Origin: Acidimicrobiia bacterium
GTDB taxonomy: Bacteria; Actinomycetota; Acidimicrobiia; Spongiisociales; ZC4RG35
Direction of reading: 5' to 3'
NCBI GenBank assembly: GCA_017577575.1
Contig: PKRG01000008.1
Coordinates: 44,341 to 108,340, forward strand
DNA: 64,000 bases
Part shown: in pieces, positions 16,751 to 25,951 of the stretch
Layout of the letters: each line of letters opens with the position of its first letter
Numbering within the stretch: the first letter of the stretch is position 1
The notes under the pieces: model-generated
Seen by the model: only the letters and a program-made list of their open reading frames with translations
Databases searched by the model: none
Told to the model about the DNA's origin: nothing
Position numbers and translations under genes: made by a program

Positions 16751-19174
16751 ATGTACGACTTCCAGAAGATCGAAGCGAAGTGGCAGGAGCGCTGGGCGGA
16801 CTCCGGCGTGTTCGAAGTCGAAGCCGACCCCTCGCGCCCGAAGTTCTACAACCTGACGATGTACCCCTACCCGTCGGGGGCGCTCCACCAGGGTCACGTC
16901 CGCAACTACACCTACGGCGACCTGCTGACCCGCTACATGACCATGCGGGGATACAACGTGTTGTCTCCGATGGGCTGGGACAGCTTCGGTCTTCCCGCCG
17001 AGAACGCGGCGATCGCCACGGGTGTCCATCCCCGGATCAACACCGAGAAGCAGATCGCCCGGATGTCGGAGCAGATCCGCCGGCTGGGGGCGATGTACGA
17101 CTGGCGCCGCGAGATCGCGTCCCACCATCCCGACTACTACCGGTGGGACCAATGGCTGTTCCTGAAGCTGTTCGAGCGCGGCCTCGCCTACAAGGCGGAG
17201 GCGCCCGTCAACTGGTGTCCCAACGACCAGACGGTCCTGGCCAACGAGCAGGTCGTCGACGGCCGCTGTGAGCGGTGCGGCCACGAGGTCATCCGCCGCA
17301 ACCTGAGCCAGTGGTTCTTCAAGATCACCGACTACGCCGAGCGGCTGCTCGCCGACCTGGACCAGCTGGAGCACTGGCCCGAGCGGGTCCGCGTCATGCA
17401 GCGCAATTGGATCGGGCGGTCGGAGGGCGCGCTGTTCACCATGCAGGTGGACGGCCTGGACGCCAGCTTCGATGTCTTCACCACCCGCCCCGACACCATC
17501 TTCGGGATGACGTTCGCGGTGCTGGCTCCCGAGCACCCGCTGGTGGACCGGCTCGTGGCGGGCACCGAATACGAGGCCGAGGTGCGCGCCTATCAGGAGA
17601 AGGCGGCGAAGGAGAGCGAGATCGACCGGATGGCGGAGGGTGACAAGACCGGTGTCTTCACCGGCCGCTACGCCGTCAACCCCGTCAACGACCGGCGCGT
17701 CCCCATCTACATCGCCGACTACGTCCTGATGGGCTACGGCACCGGAGCCATCATGGCCGTGCCCGGCCAGGACCAGCGCGACTGGGACTTCGCCGAGAAG
17801 TACGGGATCGACATCATCCGCACGGTGGAGCCTCCCGCCGATTTCGACGGCAAGGCATACGTCGGCGAAGGGCGAGTGATCAACTCCGGCTTCCTCGACG
17901 GCCTCGACATCGAGACCGCCAAGGAGCGGATGATCGCCTGGCTGGAAGAGAAGGGGATCGGCCGCCGCCAGGTCCAGTACCGCCTGCGCGACTGGCTCAT
18001 CAGCCGCCAGCGCTACTGGGGGTGCCCCATCCCGATCGTGCACTGCCCGGATTGCGGCCAGGTTCCGGTTCCCGAGGACCAGCTGCCGGTCGAGCTGCCC
18101 GATGTCGAGGACTACGCCCCCAAGGGACGCTCACCTCTGGCGGCGCTGGACTCGTTCGTCAACACGACGTGCCCGAACTGCGGTGGCCCCGCCCAGCGGG
18201 AGACCGACACGATGGACACGTTCGTCGACAGCTCCTGGTACTTCCTGCGGTTCACCGACGCCCGCAACCAGGATCAGATCTTCGACCCGGAGAAGGCGGC
18301 CTACTGGATGCCGGTCGACCAGTACATCGGCGGCATCGAGCACGCCGTCCTGCACCTGCTGTACTCGCGGTTCATCACCAAGGTCCTCTTCGACATGGGC
18401 CTGTCGCCGGTGGAGGAGCCGTTCGCCCGGCTGTTCACCCAGGGGATGATCCGCCTGGGCGGCGCCAAGATGTCGAAGTCGAAGGGCAACATCGTCGACC
18501 CCCTCGACCTGCTGGCCTCCCACGGCGCCGATGCCCTGCGCCTGTACCACCTGTTCATGGGCCCGCCCGCCGAGGACGCCGACTGGGACGAACACGGCAT
18601 CGACGGCACGTCCCGGTTCCTGGACCGGGTGTGGCGCCTGGTGACAGGCGAGTTCGGGGAGCCCACCGACCGGGAGGAGAACGAGTCCGACCGGGCGGTG
18701 ATCTCCGAGACCCACCGGGCCATCAAGAAGGTCACCGAGGACATCGAGCGCTTCGCTTTCAACACGGCGGTGCCCGCGCTGATGACGCTCGTCAACACCC
18801 TCGTCGACTACGTCCGCCAGGGCGCCCGACGGGAGACGTTCGACTACGCCGTGGAGAAGCTGTTGCTGCTGCTGTCGCCGATGGCCCCCCACATCGCGCA
18901 CGAGCTGTGGGAGCGGACCGGCCACACGACCATGCTCGCCACCGAAGCGTGGCCCGAGTACGACCCCGAGCTGGCCAAGCTCGAGGTGGTGACCATGGTG
19001 ATCCAGGTCAACGGCAAGGTGCGGGACCGGGCCGAGGTCGACGCCTCGATAAGCGCCGACGACGCCGAGCGCCTGGCGCTCGAGTCGCCCCGCATCAAGG
19101 AGTGGATCGGCGACGGCGAGGTGAAGAAGGTGATCAGCCGCCCACCGCGGCTGGTGAACATCGTCGTCGGGTGA
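16751..19174 (+). CDS. leuS: Leucyl-tRNA synthetase
   Basis: The 807-residue class I synthetase charges tRNA-Leu. PYPSGALHQGH (39-49) is the HIGH region, an editing domain with YGTGAIMAVPGQDQRDW removes mischarged amino acids, a zinc-type CPDCG/CPNCGG region follows and KMSKSKGN starts at residue 573. The anticodon-binding and C-terminal domains are present. It is a little shorter than typical bacterial LeuRS (about 820-870). The ATG at 16751 is right for the family (MYDFQKIEAKWQ). The stop overlaps the start of the small HExxH gene (GTGA), so that gene is translated with leuS. Confidence 0.97.
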   Translation: MYDFQKIEAKWQERWADSGVFEVEADPSRPKFYNLTMYPYPSGALHQGHVRNYTYGDLLTRYMTMRGYNVLSPMGWDSFGLPAENAAIATGVHPRINTEKQIARMSEQIRRLGAMYDWRREIASHHPDYYRWDQWLFLKLFERGLAYKAEAPVNWCPNDQTVLANEQVVDGRCERCGHEVIRRNLSQWFFKITDYAERLLADLDQLEHWPERVRVMQRNWIGRSEGALFTMQVDGLDASFDVFTTRPDTIFGMTFAVLAPEHPLVDRLVAGTEYEAEVRAYQEKAAKESEIDRMAEGDKTGVFTGRYAVNPVNDRRVPIYIADYVLMGYGTGAIMAVPGQDQRDWDFAEKYGIDIIRTVEPPADFDGKAYVGEGRVINSGFLDGLDIETAKERMIAWLEEKGIGRRQVQYRLRDWLISRQRYWGCPIPIVHCPDCGQVPVPEDQLPVELPDVEDYAPKGRSPLAALDSFVNTTCPNCGGPAQRETDTMDTFVDSSWYFLRFTDARNQDQIFDPEKAAYWMPVDQYIGGIEHAVLHLLYSRFITKVLFDMGLSPVEEPFARLFTQGMIRLGGAKMSKSKGNIVDPLDLLASHGADALRLYHLFMGPPAEDADWDEHGIDGTSRFLDRVWRLVTGEFGEPTDREENESDRAVISETHRAIKKVTEDIERFAFNTAVPALMTLVNTLVDYVRQGARRETFDYAVEKLLLLLSPMAPHIAHELWERTGHTTMLATEAWPEYDPELAKLEVVTMVIQVNGKVRDRAEVDASISADDAERLALESPRIKEWIGDGEVKKVISRPPRLVNIVVG

Positions 19175-19557
19175 TCCGGGCCTCCGCCCTCCTCGGGCCT
19201 TTCGACACCGCCGAGGTGAGGCGGCTGCTGGCCCCGGTCCGGCCCGAAGAAGTCGACATCCGCCTGCTGCCGCGTTCGCTCCAGCGCGTCGTGCCGCGAT
19301 GGGTGGCGGCCGTCACCACGCCGTGGGCGGTGTACGTCCGGCCGCAGGCGCTGACGAGCGGAGACGAGGCCATCGCCCGGCTCGTCGTCCACGAGCTCGT
19401 CCATTGGCGCCAGTGGCGCACCCTGGGGGTCGTCGGGTTCCTGCGCCGCTACGTCGGCGACTACCTGCGGGGCCGCATGCGGGGCCTGGACCACCGCTCG
19501 GCCTACCTCGAGATAGGCCTCGAGCGGGAGGCGACGGAAGCGGCCCGAAGGGTCTGA
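19171..19557 (+). CDS. Small HExxH protein, possible zinc metallopeptidase-like
   Basis: A 128-residue protein with the zinc-binding motif H74-E-L-V-H78 in VVHELVHWRQW, the arrangement found in DUF4157-like and minigluzincin-type proteins. Preceding strands (WAVYVRPQAL) and a following helix with E114 or E118 as possible third ligand fit a minimal gluzincin fold. It has no signal peptide and no membrane helix, so it should act in the cytoplasm. Activity is unproven. Its GTG start overlaps the leuS stop by 4 bases, so it is expressed with leuS, and it converges with the PPK2 gene. Confidence 0.7.
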   Translation: MIRASALLGPFDTAEVRRLLAPVRPEEVDIRLLPRSLQRVVPRWVAAVTTPWAVYVRPQALTSGDEAIARLVVHELVHWRQWRTLGVVGFLRRYVGDYLRGRMRGLDHRSAYLEIGLEREATEAARRV

Positions 19558-19571
19558 CCGGTTCGCCCGGC

Positions 19572-20378
19572 CTATTCGATGACGACACCGTCGAGGTCGG
19601 GTGCCTCCGGGTACTCGAGGCCCAGCCCTTCCATCACTCCGACGACGATCTCTCCGATCGCCAGCTTGCGGTACCACTTGCGGTCGCCGGGGATCACGTA
19701 CCAGGGGGCGAACTCCGTCGAGGTTCGGCCGAGCATCTCGGCGTAGGCGGCCATGTAGTCGTCCCACTTCTTCCGGGTCTCGATGTCGCCGGGGTCGAAC
19801 TTCCAGTGCTTGCCGGGGTCGTCGAGACGGGCCTGCAGGCGCTCCGCTTGCTCTTCTCTCGAGATGTGGATGAAGAACTTCACGATGGTCGTGCCCTCGT
19901 CGGAGAGCATCCGCTCGAACTCGACGATGTGGTCGTAGCGCTTCCGCCATCGCTCCTCGGGGGCGAGGCCGTCGACCCGGACCACGAGCACGTCCTCGTA
20001 GTGGCTGCGATTGAAGATCACGATCTCCCCGTCGCCCGGCACATGGGGGTGGACTCTCCACAGGTAGTCGTGGGCCAGCTCCCGGGCCGTGGGCTTCTTG
20101 AACGAGGCGACCCGGACGCCCTGGGGGTTCATCCGGCCGAACACGTCCCGGATCGTCGAATCCTTCCCGGCGGTGTCCATCGCCTGGAGCACGGCCAGGA
20201 GACGATGGCCCCCGTCGGCGTAGAAGAGCTCCTGGAGCTCGGCGAGCCGCGCCGCCAGCACCTCCACCCGTCTCTTGCCCTCCTCCTTGCCTCGGTCCCA
20301 GCCGACGTCGGAGCGGGTCGGCCACGAGGCCAGGTCGACGGAGGTGCCGGGAGTGACGCGGAAGGCTTCGAACGACAT
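19572..20378 (-). CDS. ppk2: Polyphosphate kinase 2 family protein
   Basis: The 268-residue PPK2 transfers phosphate between polyphosphate and nucleotides. The Walker A motif is AMDTAGKDST (66-75), the second loop is FNRSHYEDVLVVRV, and the lid region contains HISREEQAERLQAR. Single-domain length fits class I PPK2 enzymes, which phosphorylate nucleoside diphosphates; the class assignment is inference. The ATG at 20378 precedes the conserved N-terminus; an upstream start six codons earlier is possible. The gene is divergent from comEA. Confidence 0.95.
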   Translation of the reverse strand: MSFEAFRVTPGTSVDLASWPTRSDVGWDRGKEEGKRRVEVLAARLAELQELFYADGGHRLLAVLQAMDTAGKDSTIRDVFGRMNPQGVRVASFKKPTARELAHDYLWRVHPHVPGDGEIVIFNRSHYEDVLVVRVDGLAPEERWRKRYDHIVEFERMLSDEGTTIVKFFIHISREEQAERLQARLDDPGKHWKFDPGDIETRKKWDDYMAAYAEMLGRTSTEFAPWYVIPGDRKWYRKLAIGEIVVGVMEGLGLEYPEAPDLDGVVIE

Positions 20379-20477
20379 GGCCGAAACCCTACCCACAGGG
20401 GTCTGGTCGTCGCCCGCCCGGTTCGGTAGAAGGAGAGGTGCAGCGCACGGGACGAGGGAGCTGCGCGAAGGAGGCCC

Positions 20478-21029
20478 ATGGACCGGCGCTGGCTGCCGGC
20501 GGGAGCGTTGGGGCTCGCCGCCGTCGTGGCGGGGGTGTGGTGGGGCAGAGGCCTCGCCGCCCCGCCCGTTCCGCCCCCGCCTGCGGCACAGACCGCTGCC
20601 TCCTCGACCGCCGCCCCCTCACTGGTCGTCCACGTCTCCGGGTGGGTGCAGCGGCCGGGCCTCGTCACGGTGCCCGACGGGTCGAGGGTGGGCGACGTGC
20701 TGGCGGCAGCCGGGGGCGTGCGTCCGGGGGCGTCGCTCGACGGCGTGAACCTCGCCCAGCCGGTCGTCGACGGCCAACAGGTCGTCGTGCCCGGGCCCCA
20801 AGGGGCCGGTGGCGGCGCCGTCGCCGCCGACGACGGGCGCGTTCACCTCAACACCGCCACCCCGGCCGAGCTCGAGACGCTGCCCGGGGTCGGCCCGGTG
20901 CTGGCGGAGCGGATCGTCGCCCATCGGGACGCGCGCGGCGGCTTCGACCAGGTCGAAGACCTGCTCGAGGTGCCCGGCATCGGCGAAGCCAAGCTGGCCG
21001 ACCTGCGGGATGCCGTCGCCGTTCCGTGA
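20478..21029 (+). CDS. comEA: Competence protein ComEA, DNA receptor
   Basis: The 183-residue protein has an N-terminal membrane anchor (about 7-23), a Pro/Ala-rich spacer, an SLBB domain (about 48-105, LVVHVSGWVQRPGLVTVPDG) and a C-terminal pair of helix-hairpin-helix motifs (LETLPGVGPVLAERIV and LLEVPGIGEAKLADL). This is the domain order of ComEA, which binds incoming double-stranded DNA outside the membrane and passes it to ComEC. The ATG at 20478 follows a GAAGGAGG site. It overlaps comEC by 20 bases. Confidence 0.95.
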   Translation: MDRRWLPAGALGLAAVVAGVWWGRGLAAPPVPPPPAAQTAASSTAAPSLVVHVSGWVQRPGLVTVPDGSRVGDVLAAAGGVRPGASLDGVNLAQPVVDGQQVVVPGPQGAGGGAVAADDGRVHLNTATPAELETLPGVGPVLAERIVAHRDARGGFDQVEDLLEVPGIGEAKLADLRDAVAVP

Positions 21030-23220
21030 AACCCTCGGGGTGGAAGGCCGCACGTGGGCCGTCGTGGCGGTCGGCGCCGCCACCTGGGCGGGAGCCGCCG
21101 CCGCCCGCTGGTGGGGAGGCGCCGCCATCGTCGCCGTCTTCGCCGCTGGTGCGGTCTTGGTCGCCGCCTTCGGCTGGCGGCCGGTGATCGGCGCCGTCGT
21201 AGTCGCCTCTCTGGCCGGCTGGTGGTCCGGCCACGGCTCCGCCGTCCGGGAACAGGCGATCCTGTCGCACGAGACCCCCGCCGGGCAGGCTGATCTCGGC
21301 GTCCGCCTCCTCACCGACCCGCGGCAGGGCGACTTCGGCTGGCACGCCTTGGCCGTCGCCGACCCGCCGGAGCCGGGGAGGCCGGCGGCGGTCCCGATGC
21401 TGATCGGCTCTACGGAGCCGCTGCCCGGGGTCGCCGGAGACCGCCTGACGATCGAGGGATGGCGGAGCGGGCGCCGCGGCACGGTCCGGGGCGCCCCCTA
21501 CTCCGGGGTGGTGACGGTGGAGGCGGTGACGGCGGTGGAGTCACCCCGGGCGTGGTGGTGGGCGGCCGGCAACGGGGCCCGTCGGCGGGTGCTGGATCGC
21601 CTCCGAGGCCGCGGGCCGGTCCGGGCACTCCTCGCCGGGTTCCTGGTCGGAGAGACGGGTGACGTCCCGGACGCGGACATGGAGGCGATGAGGCGGGCGG
21701 GCCTGTCCCACCTGGTCGCCGTGTCCGGCTCCAACGTGTCGCTCTTCTTGACCCTCACCGTGATCGCACTCGGCCCGCTCGGCGCCGGCCCCCGGAGAAG
21801 GGCCGCACTGGGGCTCGCCGCGCTGGTGGTCCTCGTCGTTGCCACTCGATGGGAGCCGTCGGTGGTCAGGGCGTCGATCATGGCGGCGCTGCTTCTCGCC
21901 GGGAGGGTGGCAGGGTGGGCGCTCGACACTCCGACGGCTCTTGGCGTCACCGTGTCGTGTGCCGTCGTGGTCTCAGGCGAGCTGGCCACCGACGTGGGGT
22001 TCGCCATGTCGGTGCTGGCCACGGCGGGCGTGGTGGCGGGCTCGGCTCTCCGACCCCGGGCGTTCCCCCGTCCGATCGGAACCCTCGTCGGCGCCACCTG
22101 CGGCGCCCAACTGGCGGTCGCTCCCGTGGCCCTCACCGTCTTCGGGTCGGTCCCTCTGCTGGCGCCTCTCACCAACCTGGCGGCCATCCCCATCGTGTCG
22201 GCCGCCACCGCGTTGGGGGCGGTCGGCATCGCCACCGGCCTCGACCCCCTCGTCGACCTGGCGGCCGTCGGCGCGGCCGCCGTGCTGGCTATCGCCCGCG
22301 TCGCCGCCGCATGGCCTCAAGTGGGCTGGACAGGGCTGATCGGCGCGGTGGCGGCGGTGGCGTGCCTCCGGAGCCGCTGGCGTCCGGGTGTGGCCCTGGC
22401 CATCGCCGGGATCGTCGCTTGGTCGGTGGTGCCGACCTCCGAGCTCCCCCGCCCGGGGGCCGTCGTCCTCGACGTGGGGCAAGGTGACGCCGTCTTGGTG
22501 GCGTCGGGCGGCGGCGCGACGATGCTGGTCGACGGTGGACCCGAGCCGGGGGCCCTCGACCACAAGCTCCTCGCCTACGGCGTCGGCCGCCTCGATCTCG
22601 TCGTCCTCACCCACGTCCACGCCGACCACGCCACCGGCCTGGAGGCGGTGTTGGGCAGGAGAGAGGTGGGGGAGGTGTGGCTGCCGTCACCGCCCCACGA
22701 GACTCCCGCCTCGGTCCGGGTAGCAGAGCTGGTCCGCGAGCTCGGTGTCCCTTGGCGTCACGCCCCGGTCGGCGAACGGCTCGTCCTCGACGACCTGGTC
22801 ATCGAGGTGCTGGGGCCGAAGCGCCGGTACGCCTCGCCGAACGACCAGTCCGTCGTCCTCCGGGTGACCGGGCCCGGCGGCGCGCGCCTGCTCCTGACGG
22901 GGGATGTCGAGAGGCACGCCCAGGCAGACCTCGCCGGCGTCCGGGCCGAGGTGCTGAAGGTCCCCCACCAGGGAGCGGCGACGTCGGACCTCGAATGGCT
23001 CGCCTCCGTCGGGGCTCGCCTCGCCGTCGTCTCCGTCGGCCCCAACGACTACGGGCATCCCGCACCCGAGGTGATCGCCGCCCTGGAATCTGCGGGCGCC
23101 GTGGTCCACCGCACCGACCAGGCAGGCGACGCGGTCATCGACCTGGCGGCCGACGTTGACGATCTGGCACCGGACGCCGAAACTCCCCGGCATGTTCCGA
23201 GGGGAGTTGACGGCGGGTGA
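21010..23220 (+). CDS. comEC: Competence protein ComEC, DNA channel
   Basis: The 736-residue protein combines N-terminal membrane helices, the OB-type DUF4131 region (about 80-180), the Competence domain with many helices (about 190-470, including HLVAVSGSNVSLF) and a C-terminal metallo-beta-lactamase domain with H535-V-H537-A-D539-H540 and the region VVLDVGQGDAVLV. ComEC forms the channel for single-stranded DNA uptake, and the MBL domain is thought to degrade the other strand. The start ATG at 21010 lies inside comEA. The end overlaps the DHPS-like gene by 29 bases. No comEB, comF or pilus gene is present in the window. Confidence 0.95.
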   Translation: MPSPFRETLGVEGRTWAVVAVGAATWAGAAAARWWGGAAIVAVFAAGAVLVAAFGWRPVIGAVVVASLAGWWSGHGSAVREQAILSHETPAGQADLGVRLLTDPRQGDFGWHALAVADPPEPGRPAAVPMLIGSTEPLPGVAGDRLTIEGWRSGRRGTVRGAPYSGVVTVEAVTAVESPRAWWWAAGNGARRRVLDRLRGRGPVRALLAGFLVGETGDVPDADMEAMRRAGLSHLVAVSGSNVSLFLTLTVIALGPLGAGPRRRAALGLAALVVLVVATRWEPSVVRASIMAALLLAGRVAGWALDTPTALGVTVSCAVVVSGELATDVGFAMSVLATAGVVAGSALRPRAFPRPIGTLVGATCGAQLAVAPVALTVFGSVPLLAPLTNLAAIPIVSAATALGAVGIATGLDPLVDLAAVGAAAVLAIARVAAAWPQVGWTGLIGAVAAVACLRSRWRPGVALAIAGIVAWSVVPTSELPRPGAVVLDVGQGDAVLVASGGGATMLVDGGPEPGALDHKLLAYGVGRLDLVVLTHVHADHATGLEAVLGRREVGEVWLPSPPHETPASVRVAELVRELGVPWRHAPVGERLVLDDLVIEVLGPKRRYASPNDQSVVLRVTGPGGARLLLTGDVERHAQADLAGVRAEVLKVPHQGAATSDLEWLASVGARLAVVSVGPNDYGHPAPEVIAALESAGAVVHRTDQAGDAVIDLAADVDDLAPDAETPRHVPRGVDGG

Positions 23221-24007
23221 GCACCGCCTCGAGTTCGGTGACGTCACCTACGTGATGGGCGTGATCAACCTGTCTCCCGAGTCGAAGAACGCCCACACGA
23301 TCGCCACGAGCCCCGAGGAAGCCCGCTCGCTCGCCGACCGGTATCGCAGCTGGGGGGCGGACGTGATCGAGGTGGGCGGGCAGTCCTCCCACTACGACAA
23401 CCCCACCCTCGGGGTCGAGGAGGAGACGAAGCGGGTGGTCCCGTCGATCGAAGCGCTCGTCGCCGACGGGCACATCGTCGCCGTGGACACCTGGAAGCCG
23501 AAGGTCGCCGAGCGTGCCATCGAGGCCGGCGCCGCCATCGTCAACGACACCGGGGGCCTGCGATCCGCCGAGATGCGCCGCGTCCTCACGTCCTCCGACG
23601 CGGCGGCGATCGTCGTGTACGTGGAAGGCGACGACCCCCACTCGGTGGGCGAGGTGACGATCAGGCCGGACAAGACGGAGGCGATGGTCGAATCCTTCCG
23701 CCACCTCCTCGACGGGCTCGACCCGTCGCTGCGTGCCCGCGTCCTCGTCGACCCGGGCATCGCCATCAACTATCGCGGCGACTACCGCGCCTATACCCGG
23801 TTCCAGCTCGACGTCATCCGCCGGAGTGCCGCGTTCTCGGTGCTGGAGCGGCCGCTCGTCGTGCCGATCCCCCGCAAGGCGGACATCCACTGGGTCGGCG
23901 CCTACATCACGTTGGCGTTGGAGTACGGAGCCGACATGATCCGTGTCCACGACGTGGCCGTTGCCGCCCGTCTGGTCCGCCTGTGGGAACGGGAAGTGGA
24001 TCGTTGA
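23192..24007 (+). CDS. Divergent dihydropteroate synthase-like protein
   Basis: The 271-residue TIM barrel keeps the scaffold of dihydropteroate synthase: MGVINLSPES (22-31, N26), VIEVGGQS (58-65), D99 in AVDTW, N118 in NDTGG, D187 in VDPG, K229 in PRKAD and R251-V-H253-D. It departs from FolP elsewhere: the usual TPDSFSDGG loop is SPESKNAHT and the GKT motif after DPGIGF is absent (DPGIAINYRGDY). It may be a true FolP with altered p-aminobenzoate loops or a pterin-binding relative of another function. The start could also be TTG at 23156. It overlaps comEC and the next PH-domain gene, so it is part of that operon. Confidence 0.8.
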   Translation: MFRGELTAGEHRLEFGDVTYVMGVINLSPESKNAHTIATSPEEARSLADRYRSWGADVIEVGGQSSHYDNPTLGVEEETKRVVPSIEALVADGHIVAVDTWKPKVAERAIEAGAAIVNDTGGLRSAEMRRVLTSSDAAAIVVYVEGDDPHSVGEVTIRPDKTEAMVESFRHLLDGLDPSLRARVLVDPGIAINYRGDYRAYTRFQLDVIRRSAAFSVLERPLVVPIPRKADIHWVGAYITLALEYGADMIRVHDVAVAARLVRLWEREVDR

Positions 24008-24468
24008 ACGAGACCGAGCGATTGGAGCCGCTGGGCGAGAACGCCCTGAAGGTGCGGCGGTGGCGGGTGGCGATCGGCACCCTCGCCTCCCTCGTCGTCA
24101 CCGTGGGCGGCGTGCTGTTCGTGACGACCATCGGGGACCCGCCCGCCTGGCTGTGGGCGGTCCCAGCGCTCTGCGCGGCGGTGGGCGCCGTCTCGTGGTG
24201 GTGGGCAGGGGTGGACTACGCCCGCTGGGGCTGGCGGCTGACGCCCGAGCTGTTCGAAGTGCGGCGAGGGGTGGTGTTCCGACGCCAGCACCTCGTCCCC
24301 CGAAGCCGCATCCAGAACGTCACCACCAAGGGCGGGCCGCTCCAGCGCCGCTTCGGGGTGCTCACCCTCGCCGTGCACACCGCCGGGTCGCGCACGAAGA
24401 ACGTCGAGGTCCGGGACATGGCAGCCGAACACGCCCATGAGATCCGCCGGCGCCTGGGTTTGGCATGA
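24004..24468 (+). CDS. PH domain (bPH2/DUF304) membrane protein, YdbS-like
   Basis: A 154-residue protein has two membrane helices (about 27-67) followed by one bacterial PH domain of the bPH2 type: WRLTPELFEVRRGVVFRRQ, RSRIQNVTTKGGPLQRRFG and LTLAVHTAG are the three conserved blocks. This is the layout of YdbS. It probably forms a membrane complex with the next gene's product, as ydbS/ydbT pairs do. The TTG at 24004 overlaps the previous stop; a GTG at 23983 is an alternative start. The stop overlaps the next start (ATGA). Confidence 0.85.
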   Translation: MNETERLEPLGENALKVRRWRVAIGTLASLVVTVGGVLFVTTIGDPPAWLWAVPALCAAVGAVSWWWAGVDYARWGWRLTPELFEVRRGVVFRRQHLVPRSRIQNVTTKGGPLQRRFGVLTLAVHTAGSRTKNVEVRDMAAEHAHEIRRRLGLA

Positions 24469-25919
24469 CCGAAGAGCTCCCCGCCATGCCCTCCGACGAC
24501 GGAGCCGGCCGCGGCGACTCCGAGACCGACGGCTGGCGACGGCTCCACCCCCTGACCATCCTCAAGGAGATCGGCTCGCTCGCCTGGGCCATCGTCGCCG
24601 CCTTGGTCCTCGACTTCCAGCCCGCCGACGTGCCCGGCATCTGGGAGGAGGCCGACGTGGCCATCGCCGTGGCGGTGTTCGTCTACGCCCTCGCCCGGTA
24701 CTTCTTCACCGCCTACCGCGTCACCCCGACGTCTCTCGAGCTGCGTCGGGGTGTGTTCGTGAAATCCCTCCAGGTCATGCCGCGGGACCGTGTCCAGTCG
24801 GTGGGCGCCAACGCCGGGTTCATCGGCCGCCTCTTCGGCGTCACCACCGTCGAAGTCTCCGCCGCCGACGCCGAGGACATCCAGTTGGGATTCGTCTCCG
24901 AAGAGGACGCCGAAGCGCTCCGCCGCGTTCTGGAACGAGGCGCCACCGGCTCCGGCGACGGAGAGGGAGAGGAAGCGACGGCGGCAGAAGTGGTCGCCAT
25001 GCTGCCGCTGTCGCGCCTCGTGTTGTTCGGCGTCACGGACACGGCGCTGCTGGTCGGGGCGGTGGCCGTGGTGGCGGGCCTCGCGATCGGCGTGGCCACC
25101 CGGCAGTATTGGATCCCCCTCCCGGTGCTCGGCGCCTTGGCCTGGCCCACGATCCGCGCCTTCGGGTTGGTCGGATTCCGCTCCACCATCGAGCAGGACC
25201 GCCTGAGGGTCCAGGCCGGGATCCTGGGCCGCCGGCACACCGAGTCCCCCCTCGAGCGGATCCAACTCGTCCAGGTCCGGCGCCCGCCCCTGAGGAGGAT
25301 GTTCGGCTACGAGACCGTGACGATGGTCACCGGCGACATCGGCGTGTCTGCCGAAAACATGAACCTGACCGGGTTCGTCGCCCCGCTGGTCCCCATCGGG
25401 CAGTGGAAGGTGGTCGCCGAGCGGCTCCTGGGGCCGGTGGCGCTCGACGAGGAGGACCTGGCGAGGTCGTCGCGTCTCACGATCCGGCGGGCGGTCCTTC
25501 GCGGGCTGGTGGCGGTGGCGGTGGTGGCGGCGGCCGTCGGCTGGATCGGATGGGCATTCGCCCGGGCCGCGTGGGTGGGAGCTCTCGTGGCGGCGGCCGG
25601 GACGGTGGCCGCCGTCGCCTACGCGCGCGCCCGGTGGCGGATACTCGGATGGGCCCTGGACGACCGGCACCTGATGTTGCGCCGAGGCGTGTTCGACCGC
25701 CGCCTCACGATCGTTCCCGTCCACAAGGTCCAGGACGTGACGATCCGAGCCACTCCTTTCCAGCGTCGCCTCGGACTCGCCACCGTCGACGTCGACACCG
25801 CCGGGCTGTCGCTGTCGGGAAGCGTGCTGGCGGTCGACCTTCCCGTCGAACAGGCCCGGTACCTGGCCGACCGTCTGGCGGAGACGGCGGCACGGGTCGC
25901 CCTCCCCGACGGGGTGTGA
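24465..25919 (+). CDS. PH domain (bPH2) membrane protein with three domains, YdbT-like
   Basis: The 484-residue protein contains three bPH2 modules, each next to a pair of membrane helices: TPTSLELRRGVFVKSLQVM (about 86-105), a central one around LRVQAGILGRRHTESPLERI, and a C-terminal one around LMLRRGVFDRRLTIVPVHKV. YdbT of Bacillus has the same arrangement and is paired with YdbS; in that species they affect antimicrobial resistance, so an envelope role is plausible here. Translational coupling to the previous gene supports a complex. The link to the upstream DHPS-like gene is unexplained. Confidence 0.88.
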   Translation: MTEELPAMPSDDGAGRGDSETDGWRRLHPLTILKEIGSLAWAIVAALVLDFQPADVPGIWEEADVAIAVAVFVYALARYFFTAYRVTPTSLELRRGVFVKSLQVMPRDRVQSVGANAGFIGRLFGVTTVEVSAADAEDIQLGFVSEEDAEALRRVLERGATGSGDGEGEEATAAEVVAMLPLSRLVLFGVTDTALLVGAVAVVAGLAIGVATRQYWIPLPVLGALAWPTIRAFGLVGFRSTIEQDRLRVQAGILGRRHTESPLERIQLVQVRRPPLRRMFGYETVTMVTGDIGVSAENMNLTGFVAPLVPIGQWKVVAERLLGPVALDEEDLARSSRLTIRRAVLRGLVAVAVVAAAVGWIGWAFARAAWVGALVAAAGTVAAVAYARARWRILGWALDDRHLMLRRGVFDRRLTIVPVHKVQDVTIRATPFQRRLGLATVDVDTAGLSLSGSVLAVDLPVEQARYLADRLAETAARVALPDGV

Positions 25920-25951
25920 GCGTCGACCGGTAGATGGTGTAGGTTGGCGCC

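Noticed and set aside
14401..16752. 783-codon open frame on the minus strand over tyrS and the LigD-type gene
   Set aside because: Arg/Pro-rich out-of-frame reading of two well-recognised genes.
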